From contig NZ_CP080269.1 in assembly GCF_019431355.1 (NCBI RefSeq), positions 2,480,001 to 2,544,000 of the forward strand: DNA of 64,000 nt. Reading direction: 5' to 3'. Made by a program: the position numbers and the translations under genes. Under the pieces are notes generated by a model that saw only the letters and a list, made by a program, of their open reading frames with translations, searched no databases and had not been told where the DNA came from. Each line of letters starts with the position of its first letter. Position 1 is the stretch's first letter. This document shows, piece by piece, positions 15,199-24,193 of this stretch. This DNA comes from Paenibacillus sp. R14(2021). GTDB lineage: Bacteria; Bacillota; Bacilli; Paenibacillales; Paenibacillaceae.

Positions 15199-18135
15199 TC
15201 AGCCCTTCAACCGGTGCTTGCGCAGCGAGAACAGCTCGCGGAGCTCGTCGGTCGACAGTTCCGTAATCCAATTCTCTGAGCCGCTGACGACTTGATCGTT
15301 CAGCAGCTGCTTGCGCGAAATCATATCGTCGATCCGCTCTTCCAAAGTACCTAGGGTAACGTATTTGTGCACCTGTACATTACGCCGCTGACCGATCCGG
15401 AACGCTCGGTCCGTCGCTTGGTTCTCGACGGCCGGGTTCCACCAGCGGTCGAAGTGAATGACATGGTTCGCTGCCGTCAGGTTAAGCCCCGTTCCGCCTG
15501 CCTTGAGCGAGAGCACGAACGCGCAGCGCTGCTCCGCCTCGTCCTGGAAGGAAGCAATCATCGCATCGCGATCCGCCTTTGGCACCGCGCCGTAGAGATA
15601 CGGCGTCGGCACGCCGATTCGCTCTTCCAGCAGCCGCTTGAGCGTCGCGCCCATCTCCACGTACTGAGTGAAGATCAAGCAGCGCTCGCCTTCGGCTGCA
15701 ATCTCCTCGACCATTTCCAGAAGCCGCAGCACCTTGTTAGAACGCTCAGGATCCCATGCACTAGGCAGGAAATCACGATCCTCCTTCAAGAGCAGGCTGG
15801 GATGATCGCAAACCTGCTTCAGCTTCGTCAGCGTTGAGAGAATCAAACCGCGCCGCTGCAAGCCTCCCGCCTTCTCAAGGCCGTTCATCAGCTCGGAAAC
15901 GATGTTCTCGTAGATCGCGCCCTGCTCCACCGTGAGCGATAAGTAGGTGTTCATCTCGTTCTTCTCCGGCAGCGACAGCTGAATGGCAGGATCCTTCTTG
16001 AGGCGCCGCAGCATGAACGGCTTCACCCACCGCTGCAGCTCCGCGATCCGCTCCTCGTCGCGCTCCTTCTCGATCGGAAGTACAACCGCCTTGCGGAATT
16101 CATTCAAGCTGCCGAGATAGCCCGGATTCGTAAAATCATACAGCGACCACAGCTCCGTGAGCCGATTCTCCATCGGTGTTCCTGTCAAGGCGATGCGATG
16201 ATTCGCCGGGAAGCTTCGAATGGCGGAGGACTGCTTCGTGTAATAATTTTTGATGTTCTGCGCTTCGTCTAGGCAGACCACGTCCCATGATACGGATGTC
16301 ATCTCGTTCTCGTCGATCGGCGCGAGCGTGTACGAGGTGATGACCAGATCGACCTCCGAGACTGCGGTCTGGAAGGCATCGCCATGCGCGCGCCGCGGCC
16401 CGTAATGAACGAGTACCCGCAGCCCAGGGGCGAATCGCTCCAATTCCTTCTCCCAGTTGCCGATCACGGATGTCGGGCAGATCAGCAGCGACGGCCCGAG
16501 CCCGCCGGTTTCCATGACATGCTGCAGGTAGGCGGTGAACTGAATTGTTTTGCCAAGCCCCATGTCGTCGGCTAGGCAAGCCCCTAGCCCGAAGCGACGC
16601 AGGAAGGCAAGCCACGACACGCCTTGCAGCTGATAATGCCGCAGCTCGCCTTGGAAAGCCGCCGGCTTCTCGATGAGCGGCAGATCCGCAGACTCGTTCA
16701 GCTTGCCGATCCAACCAGCCAAATGCTCGTTCAGCTCCACCTCCGCGGTCAGCGCTTCGCCGAGCTCGCTCTCCGGCACCAGCTCCGTCTCTCCGCGCAG
16801 ATGCATCTCGAACACATCCCGCATCGTAAAGCCTTTTTTGCCGCCGTTCTTCTTCAGCCATTTGCGCAGCCGCTCCATGTCGCCCGGGTCTAGATGCACC
16901 CATTCGCCGCCGATATGCATCAGCCGCTTATTCTCGGAGGCCAGCTTCATGAATTCGGCTTCGCTCATGTCGACATTGCCGACCGCGAGCTTCCAATCGA
17001 AATCGACGATCTGCTGCAGCCCGAACATCGACTGCTCGGCAGAGCCGACCGACGATTTCACCTTCGCCTTCAGGCGCATCTTGCGGCTGCGCGCCGCTTC
17101 CCACCATGCAGGAAGCAGCACGGAGCAGCCTGCCGCTAGCAGCTTGACGCTCGCGTGCTCCAGGAACTCCCACGCCTGACCGTCGGTCAAGTCTGTCGTG
17201 ACCAGTCCCTGGCCCGGACCAGCTTCGCCGTCAGCCTCCGCGCCTTCTGGCGTCCATTCCGGCAAAGCAGCTGCCCATTTCATTTCTTCCTTCATCATTC
17301 GGCTTGCGAAATGCGGCAGCCATTCCACCGGCACATCGGCAGGAAGCTGGAACCGGAGAAGCTCAGCTTGCCCGGCTTCCAATACAGGCTCAAGCGTCAG
17401 CCAGCGGCCTCCATCCGTGCGGTCCTGCACCGCAGGACGCAGCTGCCAGCCATGCCCTTCGTTCGGCTCGAGCAGTTGAATGGCAATCCGAAACGGCACA
17501 TGATCCTGCTTCAGGCCGATGGCGACGAGCCAGTCGTCTTCATCCGCCGCTTTCGTCAGCAGGGCGCCTTCACCGGTCGCGGAGGCCGCGCTGCGCCAGG
17601 CGTCTCCAGCCGCTGGCCGGGTCGCGATCAGCTCTTCCACGATGCCGCTGAGCCAGCCTTGCGCCGCATGAATATCGCCCTGCGCCTCAAGCTGCGGAAC
17701 GAGCGCCCGCCAAGCTTCCAGCGCTTCCGCCTCGCGCTGCGGCACATCCAGCCGCCATGCGCGCGACTCCGACTGCCAGCGCGACCAATCCGGCGCATAC
17801 CAGCCGTTCATAAGCGCCTGTCGAAGCAGCTTCGCAAGCTCAGACAGCCGCTGCAGCCGCTCCGTCCACTCCACCTGCAGCAGCGTTACAGGCTCGGGCG
17901 AGAAAAGGTAATCCATCGCGATTGCCGGCGGAAGCACCATTTCCGTCCGTTTCAGCCGTTCATTGCTCGATTCTTCGATTTCCGCGCCGTACCAGGATGC
18001 TTTATGCCAAGCGAACAGCAGCCGGCGCAGCCGAAGCGTTAAGCCGGCGGCATGCCCTGCCGCAAGCACGATCCCTTCGCCTTCCTTCCAAAACCCGTCT
18101 AACAGAACCGTCTCTGTGCCTGTGTATCCTCTCAT
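15199..18135 (-). CDS. SNF2-family DNA-dependent ATPase/helicase, YwqA-like
   Basis: A 978-residue Swi2/Snf2 ATPase. The first half is the bacterial SNF2-associated region; the motor follows with Walker A LADDMGLGKTIQF (about 515-527), CPTSVIGNWEKEL, the Walker B variant CLDEAQNIKN (about 620), LTGTPMENRL, and the second RecA lobe with LKAGGTGLNLTAANHV and ATDRAFRIGQRRNVQV (about 905). It should remodel or translocate on DNA. The start at 18135 overlaps the stop codon of the SWIM gene by four bases (ATGA), so translation is coupled. Bacillus subtilis carries the same kind of pair as ywqA/ywqB. Biological role is unresolved in the family; DNA repair or genome maintenance are the usual guesses. 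Confidence 0.9.
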   Translation of the reverse strand: MRGYTGTETVLLDGFWKEGEGIVLAAGHAAGLTLRLRRLLFAWHKASWYGAEIEESSNERLKRTEMVLPPAIAMDYLFSPEPVTLLQVEWTERLQRLSELAKLLRQALMNGWYAPDWSRWQSESRAWRLDVPQREAEALEAWRALVPQLEAQGDIHAAQGWLSGIVEELIATRPAAGDAWRSAASATGEGALLTKAADEDDWLVAIGLKQDHVPFRIAIQLLEPNEGHGWQLRPAVQDRTDGGRWLTLEPVLEAGQAELLRFQLPADVPVEWLPHFASRMMKEEMKWAAALPEWTPEGAEADGEAGPGQGLVTTDLTDGQAWEFLEHASVKLLAAGCSVLLPAWWEAARSRKMRLKAKVKSSVGSAEQSMFGLQQIVDFDWKLAVGNVDMSEAEFMKLASENKRLMHIGGEWVHLDPGDMERLRKWLKKNGGKKGFTMRDVFEMHLRGETELVPESELGEALTAEVELNEHLAGWIGKLNESADLPLIEKPAAFQGELRHYQLQGVSWLAFLRRFGLGACLADDMGLGKTIQFTAYLQHVMETGGLGPSLLICPTSVIGNWEKELERFAPGLRVLVHYGPRRAHGDAFQTAVSEVDLVITSYTLAPIDENEMTSVSWDVVCLDEAQNIKNYYTKQSSAIRSFPANHRIALTGTPMENRLTELWSLYDFTNPGYLGSLNEFRKAVVLPIEKERDEERIAELQRWVKPFMLRRLKKDPAIQLSLPEKNEMNTYLSLTVEQGAIYENIVSELMNGLEKAGGLQRRGLILSTLTKLKQVCDHPSLLLKEDRDFLPSAWDPERSNKVLRLLEMVEEIAAEGERCLIFTQYVEMGATLKRLLEERIGVPTPYLYGAVPKADRDAMIASFQDEAEQRCAFVLSLKAGGTGLNLTAANHVIHFDRWWNPAVENQATDRAFRIGQRRNVQVHKYVTLGTLEERIDDMISRKQLLNDQVVSGSENWITELSTDELRELFSLRKHRLKG

Positions 18136-19721
18136 GTGATGATTTTTCCCCTCCACAGCTCTTCCTGCAGGGCGCGCAGCCGTTGATGCTTCCGAACGAT
18201 TCCGTCCACGAACCGGCTCCACGCTTCGCTTTGCTTCTCCGCCTTATACAGCTTCTCGAGCCGTTTCATCAACTTCACCGCCTGCCGGTACCCTTGCCGG
18301 TTGCGAGAGCGGATCGCGCCGTCGATCGCCTGATGATAGATCGGATAGAGCACTTGCGGCGCGGCCTTGCTGATTTCGCGCATGAGCTGTACATCGATAT
18401 CATCCGGCTCAATGCCGAAGAGCAGCTGGAGATCCGCCCATTTCGTATATTGCTGGATATCCAGCCAATGCTCCGTGAGCGAAGCATAGGAATACGGAAG
18501 GAACGAGACTAAGTATGTTTGCCAGCGCGGATTGTCCGGCTGCTGCCGGTCCGCGAGCCGGCACATCGTCAAGAACGGCCCGAATGCCTTGGATTTGCGC
18601 TCTACGGAGAGCCCGCTGAATAAATAGCCAATCCAATCCTCCAGCTTGCTCCAATTGCGATCTTCCAACCGCTGCAGCGCGCAGTCGCAGGCAAGCAGCG
18701 CCGTCCGGTTAAACGCGGTTCTGCTAAGCAGTTCAATCGCTTCGCCGTCGCGACCATCCGCGAATGCCAAATAAGCGAGCGCCATCGGCATGAAAAACCC
18801 GATATGCGCTTTGCTGCCGGCCTGATGGAGCTGCTCCGTCAGATAAGCCTCTTCCTGCTCTCTTAGCCGCTCATCTTCGATCAATGACGACCAGAGGGAG
18901 AAATACAGCATCTCCCAGCGGTGCAGCTGAAGCTCGCGATCCATCTCCCGATCATGGAAGACGGCAATCAAGCTGTTCAGGCCAGCCCGCTCCTCCTGCG
19001 TCAGCGCTGCTGGCGCGATCTCCCCGGCAAGCTCGTAATATTGATTCAGCCACGGCTCCGTCATTCGCGTGAACGCCATCTCGCTATAATAGCGCTTGAA
19101 GCTATCCGTATTCGAATAAGCACGCTCTGCCTGTTCTAGCACGAAGATAATGCCATGCATCCAGTGCAGACGCCGCATGCCTTCGCTCCATGATTTAGAG
19201 ATTGCCTTCACGGCCGTCAACACCGACTGCAGCGGATGCAGCGAATGTCCGCACAACCGCCAGGTTTCGCCGTGCTTGGCTTCCATCTCGAGCAGCCATT
19301 GCCCGGGGCGCGGTCCCGCACCGTCAGTCGACGCCGCGTTCTTCTCGACACCTCGCTTAGCCGGGCTCTCCGCCAAGGCGAGCACATCGCCGTAAAGCAG
19401 ACGATTGTGCACTTCATCCGGGCTTAAGCCGGCATAGGCGTAATACGCATAGAATACGGCTGCCATATGCTTGCAATATCCCTTGGCAGGACATGTACAG
19501 GTGCTGTAGCCAAAATCATCGCTGTCCAGCGTCACCGCATAGATCGCTGTCCCCTTGACAACGCCGTATATCGATGAGCTTTCCATAACCTGGATAGAGA
19601 GTACTTTCTCGCGGCGGTAATAATCAAAGCCTCGTTCCAGCACATCCAGCGGAATGCTGCTTGCTAGTGCAGCTTCCAATGCTTGCAGCCGCCCGTCATC
19701 CAGCCGAAAAAATGTGCTCAT
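18132..19721 (-). CDS. SWIM zinc-finger protein, YwqB-like
   Basis: A 529-residue protein with a SWIM finger near the N-terminus: CTCPAKGYCKH at about residues 74-84 (CxC...CxH), preceded by the usual strand pattern YAVTLDSDDFGYST. The rest is mainly helical and may be a protein-protein platform. The start MSTFFRLDDGR was chosen because GGAGG precedes it by 7 bases. It is translationally coupled to the SNF2 helicase gene through an ATGA overlap, as expected for a two-component complex in which the SWIM protein binds DNA or the helicase. UDP-glucose dehydrogenase lies upstream; Bacillus subtilis also has ywqA and ywqB near the ugd gene ywqF. Confidence 0.85.
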   Translation of the reverse strand: MSTFFRLDDGRLQALEAALASSIPLDVLERGFDYYRREKVLSIQVMESSSIYGVVKGTAIYAVTLDSDDFGYSTCTCPAKGYCKHMAAVFYAYYAYAGLSPDEVHNRLLYGDVLALAESPAKRGVEKNAASTDGAGPRPGQWLLEMEAKHGETWRLCGHSLHPLQSVLTAVKAISKSWSEGMRRLHWMHGIIFVLEQAERAYSNTDSFKRYYSEMAFTRMTEPWLNQYYELAGEIAPAALTQEERAGLNSLIAVFHDREMDRELQLHRWEMLYFSLWSSLIEDERLREQEEAYLTEQLHQAGSKAHIGFFMPMALAYLAFADGRDGEAIELLSRTAFNRTALLACDCALQRLEDRNWSKLEDWIGYLFSGLSVERKSKAFGPFLTMCRLADRQQPDNPRWQTYLVSFLPYSYASLTEHWLDIQQYTKWADLQLLFGIEPDDIDVQLMREISKAAPQVLYPIYHQAIDGAIRSRNRQGYRQAVKLMKRLEKLYKAEKQSEAWSRFVDGIVRKHQRLRALQEELWRGKIIT

Positions 19722-19826
19722 GGCGCGCCCTCCGATCCTAAATAACCATTCCAACCATTATACCACAATGACCGGCGTTTTCACGTGCAAGCATGAAGAA
19801 GCTTCCGCAGCCGCGCAAGCCATCGC

Positions 19827-19871
19827 AAAAACTCGCAGAGGTGATCCTTCGGAAAGGAACCCTTCTGCGAG
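19827..19871 (-). terminator. Intrinsic terminator of the ugd gene
   Basis: On the minus strand CTCGCAGAAGG pairs with CCTCTGCGAG around an inner CCTT/AAGG stem and is followed by TTTTT, 26 bases after the ugd stop. It separates ugd from the SWIM-SNF2 operon. Confidence 0.8.
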
Positions 19872-19896
19872 CTGCCAATTTCATTATTAGGCCGTC

Positions 19897-21192
19897 TTAC
19901 TCATCGTTGCCGATTCCTTGATAGAAATACCCCATGTCCCGCATAAGGCGGGCATCCAGCAAATTTCGTCCGTCAAAGAAATTAGGCTGGTCAAGGATAT
20001 TCTTCATATGACCCCAATCCGTCTGCGCGAATTCAGTCCATTCCGTACACAGCAGTACGGCTTCTGCGCTGCTTAATGCTTCTTCCACGCTGGTGCAGAC
20101 ATGAACGGCGCTGTACGCCGCTCCCTTCGGCAGTGCAGCAATCGGATCGTACAAACGAACTTGTGCGCCTTCGAGCAGCAGCTGCTCCATCACGCGTAAC
20201 GCCGGCGCTTCCCTGATGTCGTCCGTATCCGGCTTGAAGGCAAGCCCCAGAACCGCGATGGACTTGTTCGTGAAGCTTCCGAGACGCGCCCGCGCTTTGC
20301 CCAGCAAATAAGCGAACTGCGTGCGGTTAACTTCCATGACTTGTTCCAATATATGAAGCTCCACATTATTTTTGTGAGCGGTATTTACAAGCGCCGATAC
20401 GTCTTTTGGAAAACAGGATCCCCCGTAGCCAAGACCGGCATGGAGAAAGTTCGCGCCGATCCGATGATCGAGACCCATGCCTGCGGCAACTTCCTTAACA
20501 TTGACGGCAAGCTCGTCGCAGAGCTTGGCAAGCTCGTTCATATAGGAAATCTTCGCAGCCAGGAAAGCGTTGGATGCATATTTGATCAGCTCCGCCGTTC
20601 TTGGCTTCGTGACGACGAACGGACACGCGAATCCGCGGTAGAGCGCCTGAAGCTGTTCCGCTGCCCGGCGGCTGTTTGCCCCGATTACGATCCGATCGGG
20701 ATGCAGGGCGTCCTCGACCGCCTTGCCTTCCCGCAGAAACTCAGGGTTGGACGCGACATCGAACGGATACGCCTCCTGCTGCGCGCCTGCGATCCAAGAC
20801 GTAATCTGCTCTTGCGTGCCCACCGGAACGGTGCTCTTCGTAACGACGAGCTTATACGTCGTCATCAGTCTGCCGATATCCTCAGCCGCCTGCTTGATAT
20901 AACTTAGATCTGCGCTTCCATCCGGCCGCGACGGTGTCCCAACGCAAATAAATATGACGTCATGCGCCGCAATGGCCGCTTTCTTATCCGTCGTGAACAG
21001 CATTCTGCGGCTCTGCACATGTTTGGCGATCAGCTCTTCAAGGCCGGGCTCGTGAAAATGCAGGTTCCCTTTCTTCAGCTGCTCGATCTTGTTGGCATCG
21101 ATATCAAGTCCGGTTACCTGCCATCCTGTTTCGGCAAAAACCATAGCGGTCGTTGCCCCGACATAGCCTGTACCGATGACTAAAATCTTCAT
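19897..21192 (-). CDS. ugd: UDP-glucose 6-dehydrogenase
   Basis: A 431-residue UDP-glucose/GDP-mannose dehydrogenase family enzyme, oxidising UDP-glucose twice to UDP-glucuronate with NAD. The Rossmann start MKILVIGTGYVGATTAM, the pattern FICVGTPSRPDGSADLSYI, ASNPEFLREG, the catalytic Cys in GLGYGGSCFPKD (C260) and the C-terminal lobe VLGLAFKPDTDDIREAPA are all present. Length and spacing match TuaD/Ugd enzymes. It overlaps the nucleotidyltransferase gene by four bases (ATGA), so the two are coupled: the first makes the UDP-sugar, the second makes the uronic acid. Use in spore or cell-surface polysaccharide is inferred from the glycosyltransferase genes that follow across the divergent promoter region. 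Confidence 0.92.
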   Translation of the reverse strand: MKILVIGTGYVGATTAMVFAETGWQVTGLDIDANKIEQLKKGNLHFHEPGLEELIAKHVQSRRMLFTTDKKAAIAAHDVIFICVGTPSRPDGSADLSYIKQAAEDIGRLMTTYKLVVTKSTVPVGTQEQITSWIAGAQQEAYPFDVASNPEFLREGKAVEDALHPDRIVIGANSRRAAEQLQALYRGFACPFVVTKPRTAELIKYASNAFLAAKISYMNELAKLCDELAVNVKEVAAGMGLDHRIGANFLHAGLGYGGSCFPKDVSALVNTAHKNNVELHILEQVMEVNRTQFAYLLGKARARLGSFTNKSIAVLGLAFKPDTDDIREAPALRVMEQLLLEGAQVRLYDPIAALPKGAAYSAVHVCTSVEEALSSAEAVLLCTEWTEFAQTDWGHMKNILDQPNFFDGRNLLDARLMRDMGYFYQGIGNDE

Positions 21193-22181
21193 ACATCCTT
21201 CACCTCTCCATGAGTAAACACGCCGGCAATAATGGAATGACTGCCAATAATCACATTTCTAAGCGGAGATGGCAGATTCTCTAGATGAACGCCATTCAGA
21301 ACGATGCTGTCCGCAATCCGGCAATTCATCAGCTTGGCCTCCGCGCCGATGGACACGTAAGGGCCGATATGGCAATTCTTCAATACGCTGTTCTTGTCAA
21401 TTGCAACTGGCTGGGTAATGGTGCAATTCTCCAGCACCACCGATTCGTGAATCCGGTTCCCCTGCGCTTCTTCGCCCAGCAGCCGCTCGTTAGCCTGCAG
21501 CCAGCGATCCATCGTGCCGACGTCCAAGTTCAGCTGATCGGTGACATGGTACGTCACGACATGCCCATGATCAATCAAACACTGAATCGCATCGGTAATT
21601 TCGTACTCGCCCCGCTTGGATGGCCGGATGCGATGAACCGCATGAAAGATTTCCGGCGTGAACGCATAGGCGCCTAAGACCGCCAGCTTGGACTTCGGAA
21701 TCGCCGGCTTCTCTTCCAAGCCGACAATGCGAGATTCCCGTATTTCCGCGATGCCGTAATCCTTCGGAGCCGCGACCTCCGCGAGCAGCAATGATGCTTG
21801 TACACCGCCAAGCTCGATATCCCGCTTCAATGCCGTCAAAGGCGCGGATATCAAATTATCGCCAAGCAGCAATAGAAATGCTTCTTCTGCAATAAAAGCC
21901 TGCGCTTGCTTCACGGCATCGGCAATCCCCTTCGGTTCATGCTGATAGATGTACGTGATCGCGACGCCAAGCGCTTCTCCCTCACCGAAATGCGACCGAA
22001 TATCGGACTCCTGGGAAGGATGGATGACAATGCCGACCTCACGGATTCCCTGCTCCAATAATTTGACGATCGATAGCTGCAGCAAGGGCGTGTTTGCAAC
22101 AGGAATTAGCGTTTTCGGCCGATTGCGCGTAAATGGATATAATCGGCTTCCTTTCCCTGCACAGAGTATTAATCCCTTCAA
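21189..22181 (-). CDS. Sugar-1-phosphate nucleotidylyltransferase (long RmlA/GalU-like form)
   Basis: A 330-residue enzyme with the nucleotide-binding signature MKGLILCAGKGSRLYPFTRN and PKTLIPVANTPLL, then GIADAVKQA and LLLLGDNLI (metal-binding Asp), VGLEEKP, and GEYEITDAI. After about residue 235 hexapeptide-like repeats (ESVVLENCTI, NSVLKNCHIG, PYVSIGAEA) form a left-handed beta helix, as in the long thymidylyltransferase-like group. It couples a nucleoside triphosphate with a hexose 1-phosphate. Whether UTP or dTTP is preferred cannot be read; the coupled ugd gene favours UDP-glucose. The start is TTG at 22181, with GGGGAGAGAGG upstream. Confidence 0.85.
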   Translation of the reverse strand: MKGLILCAGKGSRLYPFTRNRPKTLIPVANTPLLQLSIVKLLEQGIREVGIVIHPSQESDIRSHFGEGEALGVAITYIYQHEPKGIADAVKQAQAFIAEEAFLLLLGDNLISAPLTALKRDIELGGVQASLLLAEVAAPKDYGIAEIRESRIVGLEEKPAIPKSKLAVLGAYAFTPEIFHAVHRIRPSKRGEYEITDAIQCLIDHGHVVTYHVTDQLNLDVGTMDRWLQANERLLGEEAQGNRIHESVVLENCTITQPVAIDKNSVLKNCHIGPYVSIGAEAKLMNCRIADSIVLNGVHLENLPSPLRNVIIGSHSIIAGVFTHGEVKDV

Positions 22182-22394
22182 AGCCTCTCTCCCCTCTCCA
22201 TTAACTGCTATTATTCTATGAAAATAGCTTTCTATTGGTATAGGCCAAGTACGGATAACGTATAAATATACTTTTATACGGATAGACGAAGCACCCTACG
22301 AATATGATGAAAGCGCCGTGTCCTGCACAGATGTCCATACATATCCTACATAGAATGCCTATTGAAGATATCGACCTAAGGAGCTGTGAGACGA
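22182..22394. promoter_or_regulatory. Divergent promoter region between the two sugar gene sets
   Basis: An AT-rich segment (22215-22290) with an inverted repeat CGTATAA...TTATACG (22259-22281) lies between the minus-strand nucleotidyltransferase and the plus-strand glycosyltransferase. CATATCCTA at 22340-22348 fits the sigma-K -10 pattern CATAnnnTA for the plus strand but no good -35 is at the right distance, so the factor is open. Confidence 0.35.
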
Positions 22395-23435
22395 TTGAAA
22401 ATTGTTCAGATATCAACTAATACGATCACTGTCCCGCCGAAGAAATACGGGGGCACACAGCGAGACGTTCATTATTTGACGGAGGAATTGGTAAAGCGCG
22501 GCCATGAGGTTATCCTATTCGCGAAGAAAGGATCAACCTGCAAGGCGACCCAGCTGTTCGAATATGAATCTAACGACCGCTCGAAGCAGCTTGATTTCAT
22601 CATCAAGAACATGCCGGACGACGTGGACATCATCCATGACCATTACGGCATCGTCGCCAAGACCAATCCGCCCATCCCCACGATCCATCAATCCCATTCC
22701 AAAACCATCCGCAGCGGAGCCGTGCAAATTCCGGTCTACGTAAGCAAGTTCATTCTGCGCAAATACGGCAAAAAACGGGGCTACGCCGTCTACAACGGCA
22801 TCCGCCTCGAAGACTACACGTTCAGCAAAACCAAGAAAAACTATCTCTTGTTCCTCGGCCGGCTAATCAAGGAGAAGGGCGTTCATGTCGCGATCCAGGT
22901 GGCCAAGAAAACAGGGAAGAAGCTCATTATCGCAGGCACGATGAACGACAAATCGTACTATCGGGCCAAAATCAAACCGCATCTCGGCAAAAAAATTCGC
23001 TACGTCGGCGCCGTCGGCGGACAGCGCAAGCGCGAGCTGCTAGCCAATGCCAGCTGCGTGCTGTTCACGTCGGTCTGGGATGAACCGTTCGGACTCGTCC
23101 TGGTCGAGTCGCTGGCAAGCGGCACTCCGGTGCTCGGCTTTCGCAAAAGCGGTGTAGCCGAGGTGCTCAAGGGCTTGCCCCAGCTGACGTGCAGCAATAC
23201 GAACAACATGATCGCGAAGGTCAGGTCGCGCAAACGATTTCCGAGTGCGCACAAATGCCGGCGATATGTCAGAAACCGTTTCACGGATATCATTATGACC
23301 AATGAGTTTCTAAAGCTCTACAACAAGATCCTGAGAAAAAACTTGTACAAAATCAAAAAAAATTCCGTTTGGAATAATCGAAAGGCACAGCTAGAGTCCA
23401 AGTCCTCTTTGAATGGAGATGAGCAATTCTCATGA
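22395..23435 (+). CDS. GT4-family glycosyltransferase
   Basis: A 346-residue GT-B fold retaining glycosyltransferase. The N-terminal acceptor domain starts KIVQISTNTITVPPKKYGG and contains DIIHDHYG; the donor domain shows LLFLGRLIKEKGVHVAI, KLIIAGTMND and the family E-x7-E motif EPFGLVLVESLASGTPVLGF. The C-terminal tail is unusually basic (KILRKNLYKIKKN). TTG at 22395 is preferred as start because AAGGAG at 22378-22383 is 11 bases away; a GTG at 22386 is only 2 bases from that site. It overlaps the next gene by four bases. Probably adds a sugar from an NDP donor to a surface polymer; donor and acceptor are not predictable. Confidence 0.85.
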   Translation: MKIVQISTNTITVPPKKYGGTQRDVHYLTEELVKRGHEVILFAKKGSTCKATQLFEYESNDRSKQLDFIIKNMPDDVDIIHDHYGIVAKTNPPIPTIHQSHSKTIRSGAVQIPVYVSKFILRKYGKKRGYAVYNGIRLEDYTFSKTKKNYLLFLGRLIKEKGVHVAIQVAKKTGKKLIIAGTMNDKSYYRAKIKPHLGKKIRYVGAVGGQRKRELLANASCVLFTSVWDEPFGLVLVESLASGTPVLGFRKSGVAEVLKGLPQLTCSNTNNMIAKVRSRKRFPSAHKCRRYVRNRFTDIIMTNEFLKLYNKILRKNLYKIKKNSVWNNRKAQLESKSSLNGDEQFS

Positions 23436-24121
23436 TTACCGTTATTGCATGTACGATGAGACCCGCATATATCGACAATGTCTTCGATAACTATGACCGG
23501 CAGCTGTGGAAGGATAAACAGATGATCATCGTTCTGAACAATGACAAAATGGATATCGAGCAGTACCAGCTGCGGGCGGCCCAATATCCGGAGAACGAAG
23601 TCAGAGTGTTCCAGCTGCCACAGCGGTATAGGCTGGGCAAATGCATGAACTTTGCCATCGCTCAAGCCGCGAACGGCATCATTGCCAAGTTCGATGACGA
23701 CGATTATTATGGACCTAAATATTTGCGGGAAGCCGGCCGGGCCATCAAACGCGGCAGAGCTGCTATAGTCGGCAAACATACCTCCTATATTTACTTTACA
23801 TCGAAAAGAACGCTGATGATCTTTCGCCGCGGTAAAGAATGGAAATATCAGCGCAGCATTAAAGGAGGCACGCTGGTCTTTCGGCGGTCGGTTTGGAACC
23901 GGGTCAAATTTTCGGAATTCAGGCGTGCCGGGTCGGATTCCAGCTGGGTGGGAAGATGCGTTCGGAGAGGATATCGCGTCCTTTCCTTATCCAAGAGGCA
24001 TTATGTTTGCATCCGCAGAAAGAACTCAAGCAGCCATACACAAAGAAAGAGCACGCGGCTCTATATGTCCCACTGCAAATTTGTTCGCAGAACAAATAAT
24101 TTCAAACGTTATGTAAAATAA
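23432..24121 (+). CDS. GT2-like glycosyltransferase (short)
   Basis: A 229-residue GT-A fold protein. It opens with the donor strand MITVIACTMRPAYIDNV, then DRQLWKDKQMIIVLNND and the metal site IIAKFDDDDYYGPKYL. It is shorter than most GT2 enzymes and has a very basic C-terminal half (RRGYRVLSLSKRHYVCIRRK). The product of 25633-26451 is a clear paralogue, sharing IAKFDDDDYY and the arrangement of basic residues after it. It is coupled to the preceding GT4 gene by an ATGA overlap, so both act in the same pathway. Processing of a nucleotide sugar supplied by the neighbouring dehydrogenases is inferred. Confidence 0.8.
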   Translation: MITVIACTMRPAYIDNVFDNYDRQLWKDKQMIIVLNNDKMDIEQYQLRAAQYPENEVRVFQLPQRYRLGKCMNFAIAQAANGIIAKFDDDDYYGPKYLREAGRAIKRGRAAIVGKHTSYIYFTSKRTLMIFRRGKEWKYQRSIKGGTLVFRRSVWNRVKFSEFRRAGSDSSWVGRCVRRGYRVLSLSKRHYVCIRRKNSSSHTQRKSTRLYMSHCKFVRRTNNFKRYVK

Positions 24122-24146
24122 TGCCCGGCTTGAACAGGAACCGTTC

Positions 24147-24176
24147 AAGGTCAACCCGATGTCGCGAGTTGACCTT
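24147..24176. terminator. Hairpin between convergent genes
   Basis: AAGGTCAAC / GTTGACCTT, a perfect 9-base stem with a 12-base loop, between the converging GT2 gene and dehydrogenase gene. No T-run follows, so it is a weak terminator call. Confidence 0.45.
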
Positions 24177-24193
24177 AGCGCCTTATTGCCGGC

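Noticed and set aside
22340-22348. CATATCCTA as a sigma-K promoter for the GT4 gene
   Set aside because: The -10 fits but no AC-containing -35 is found 15-17 bases upstream; kept only as a note.
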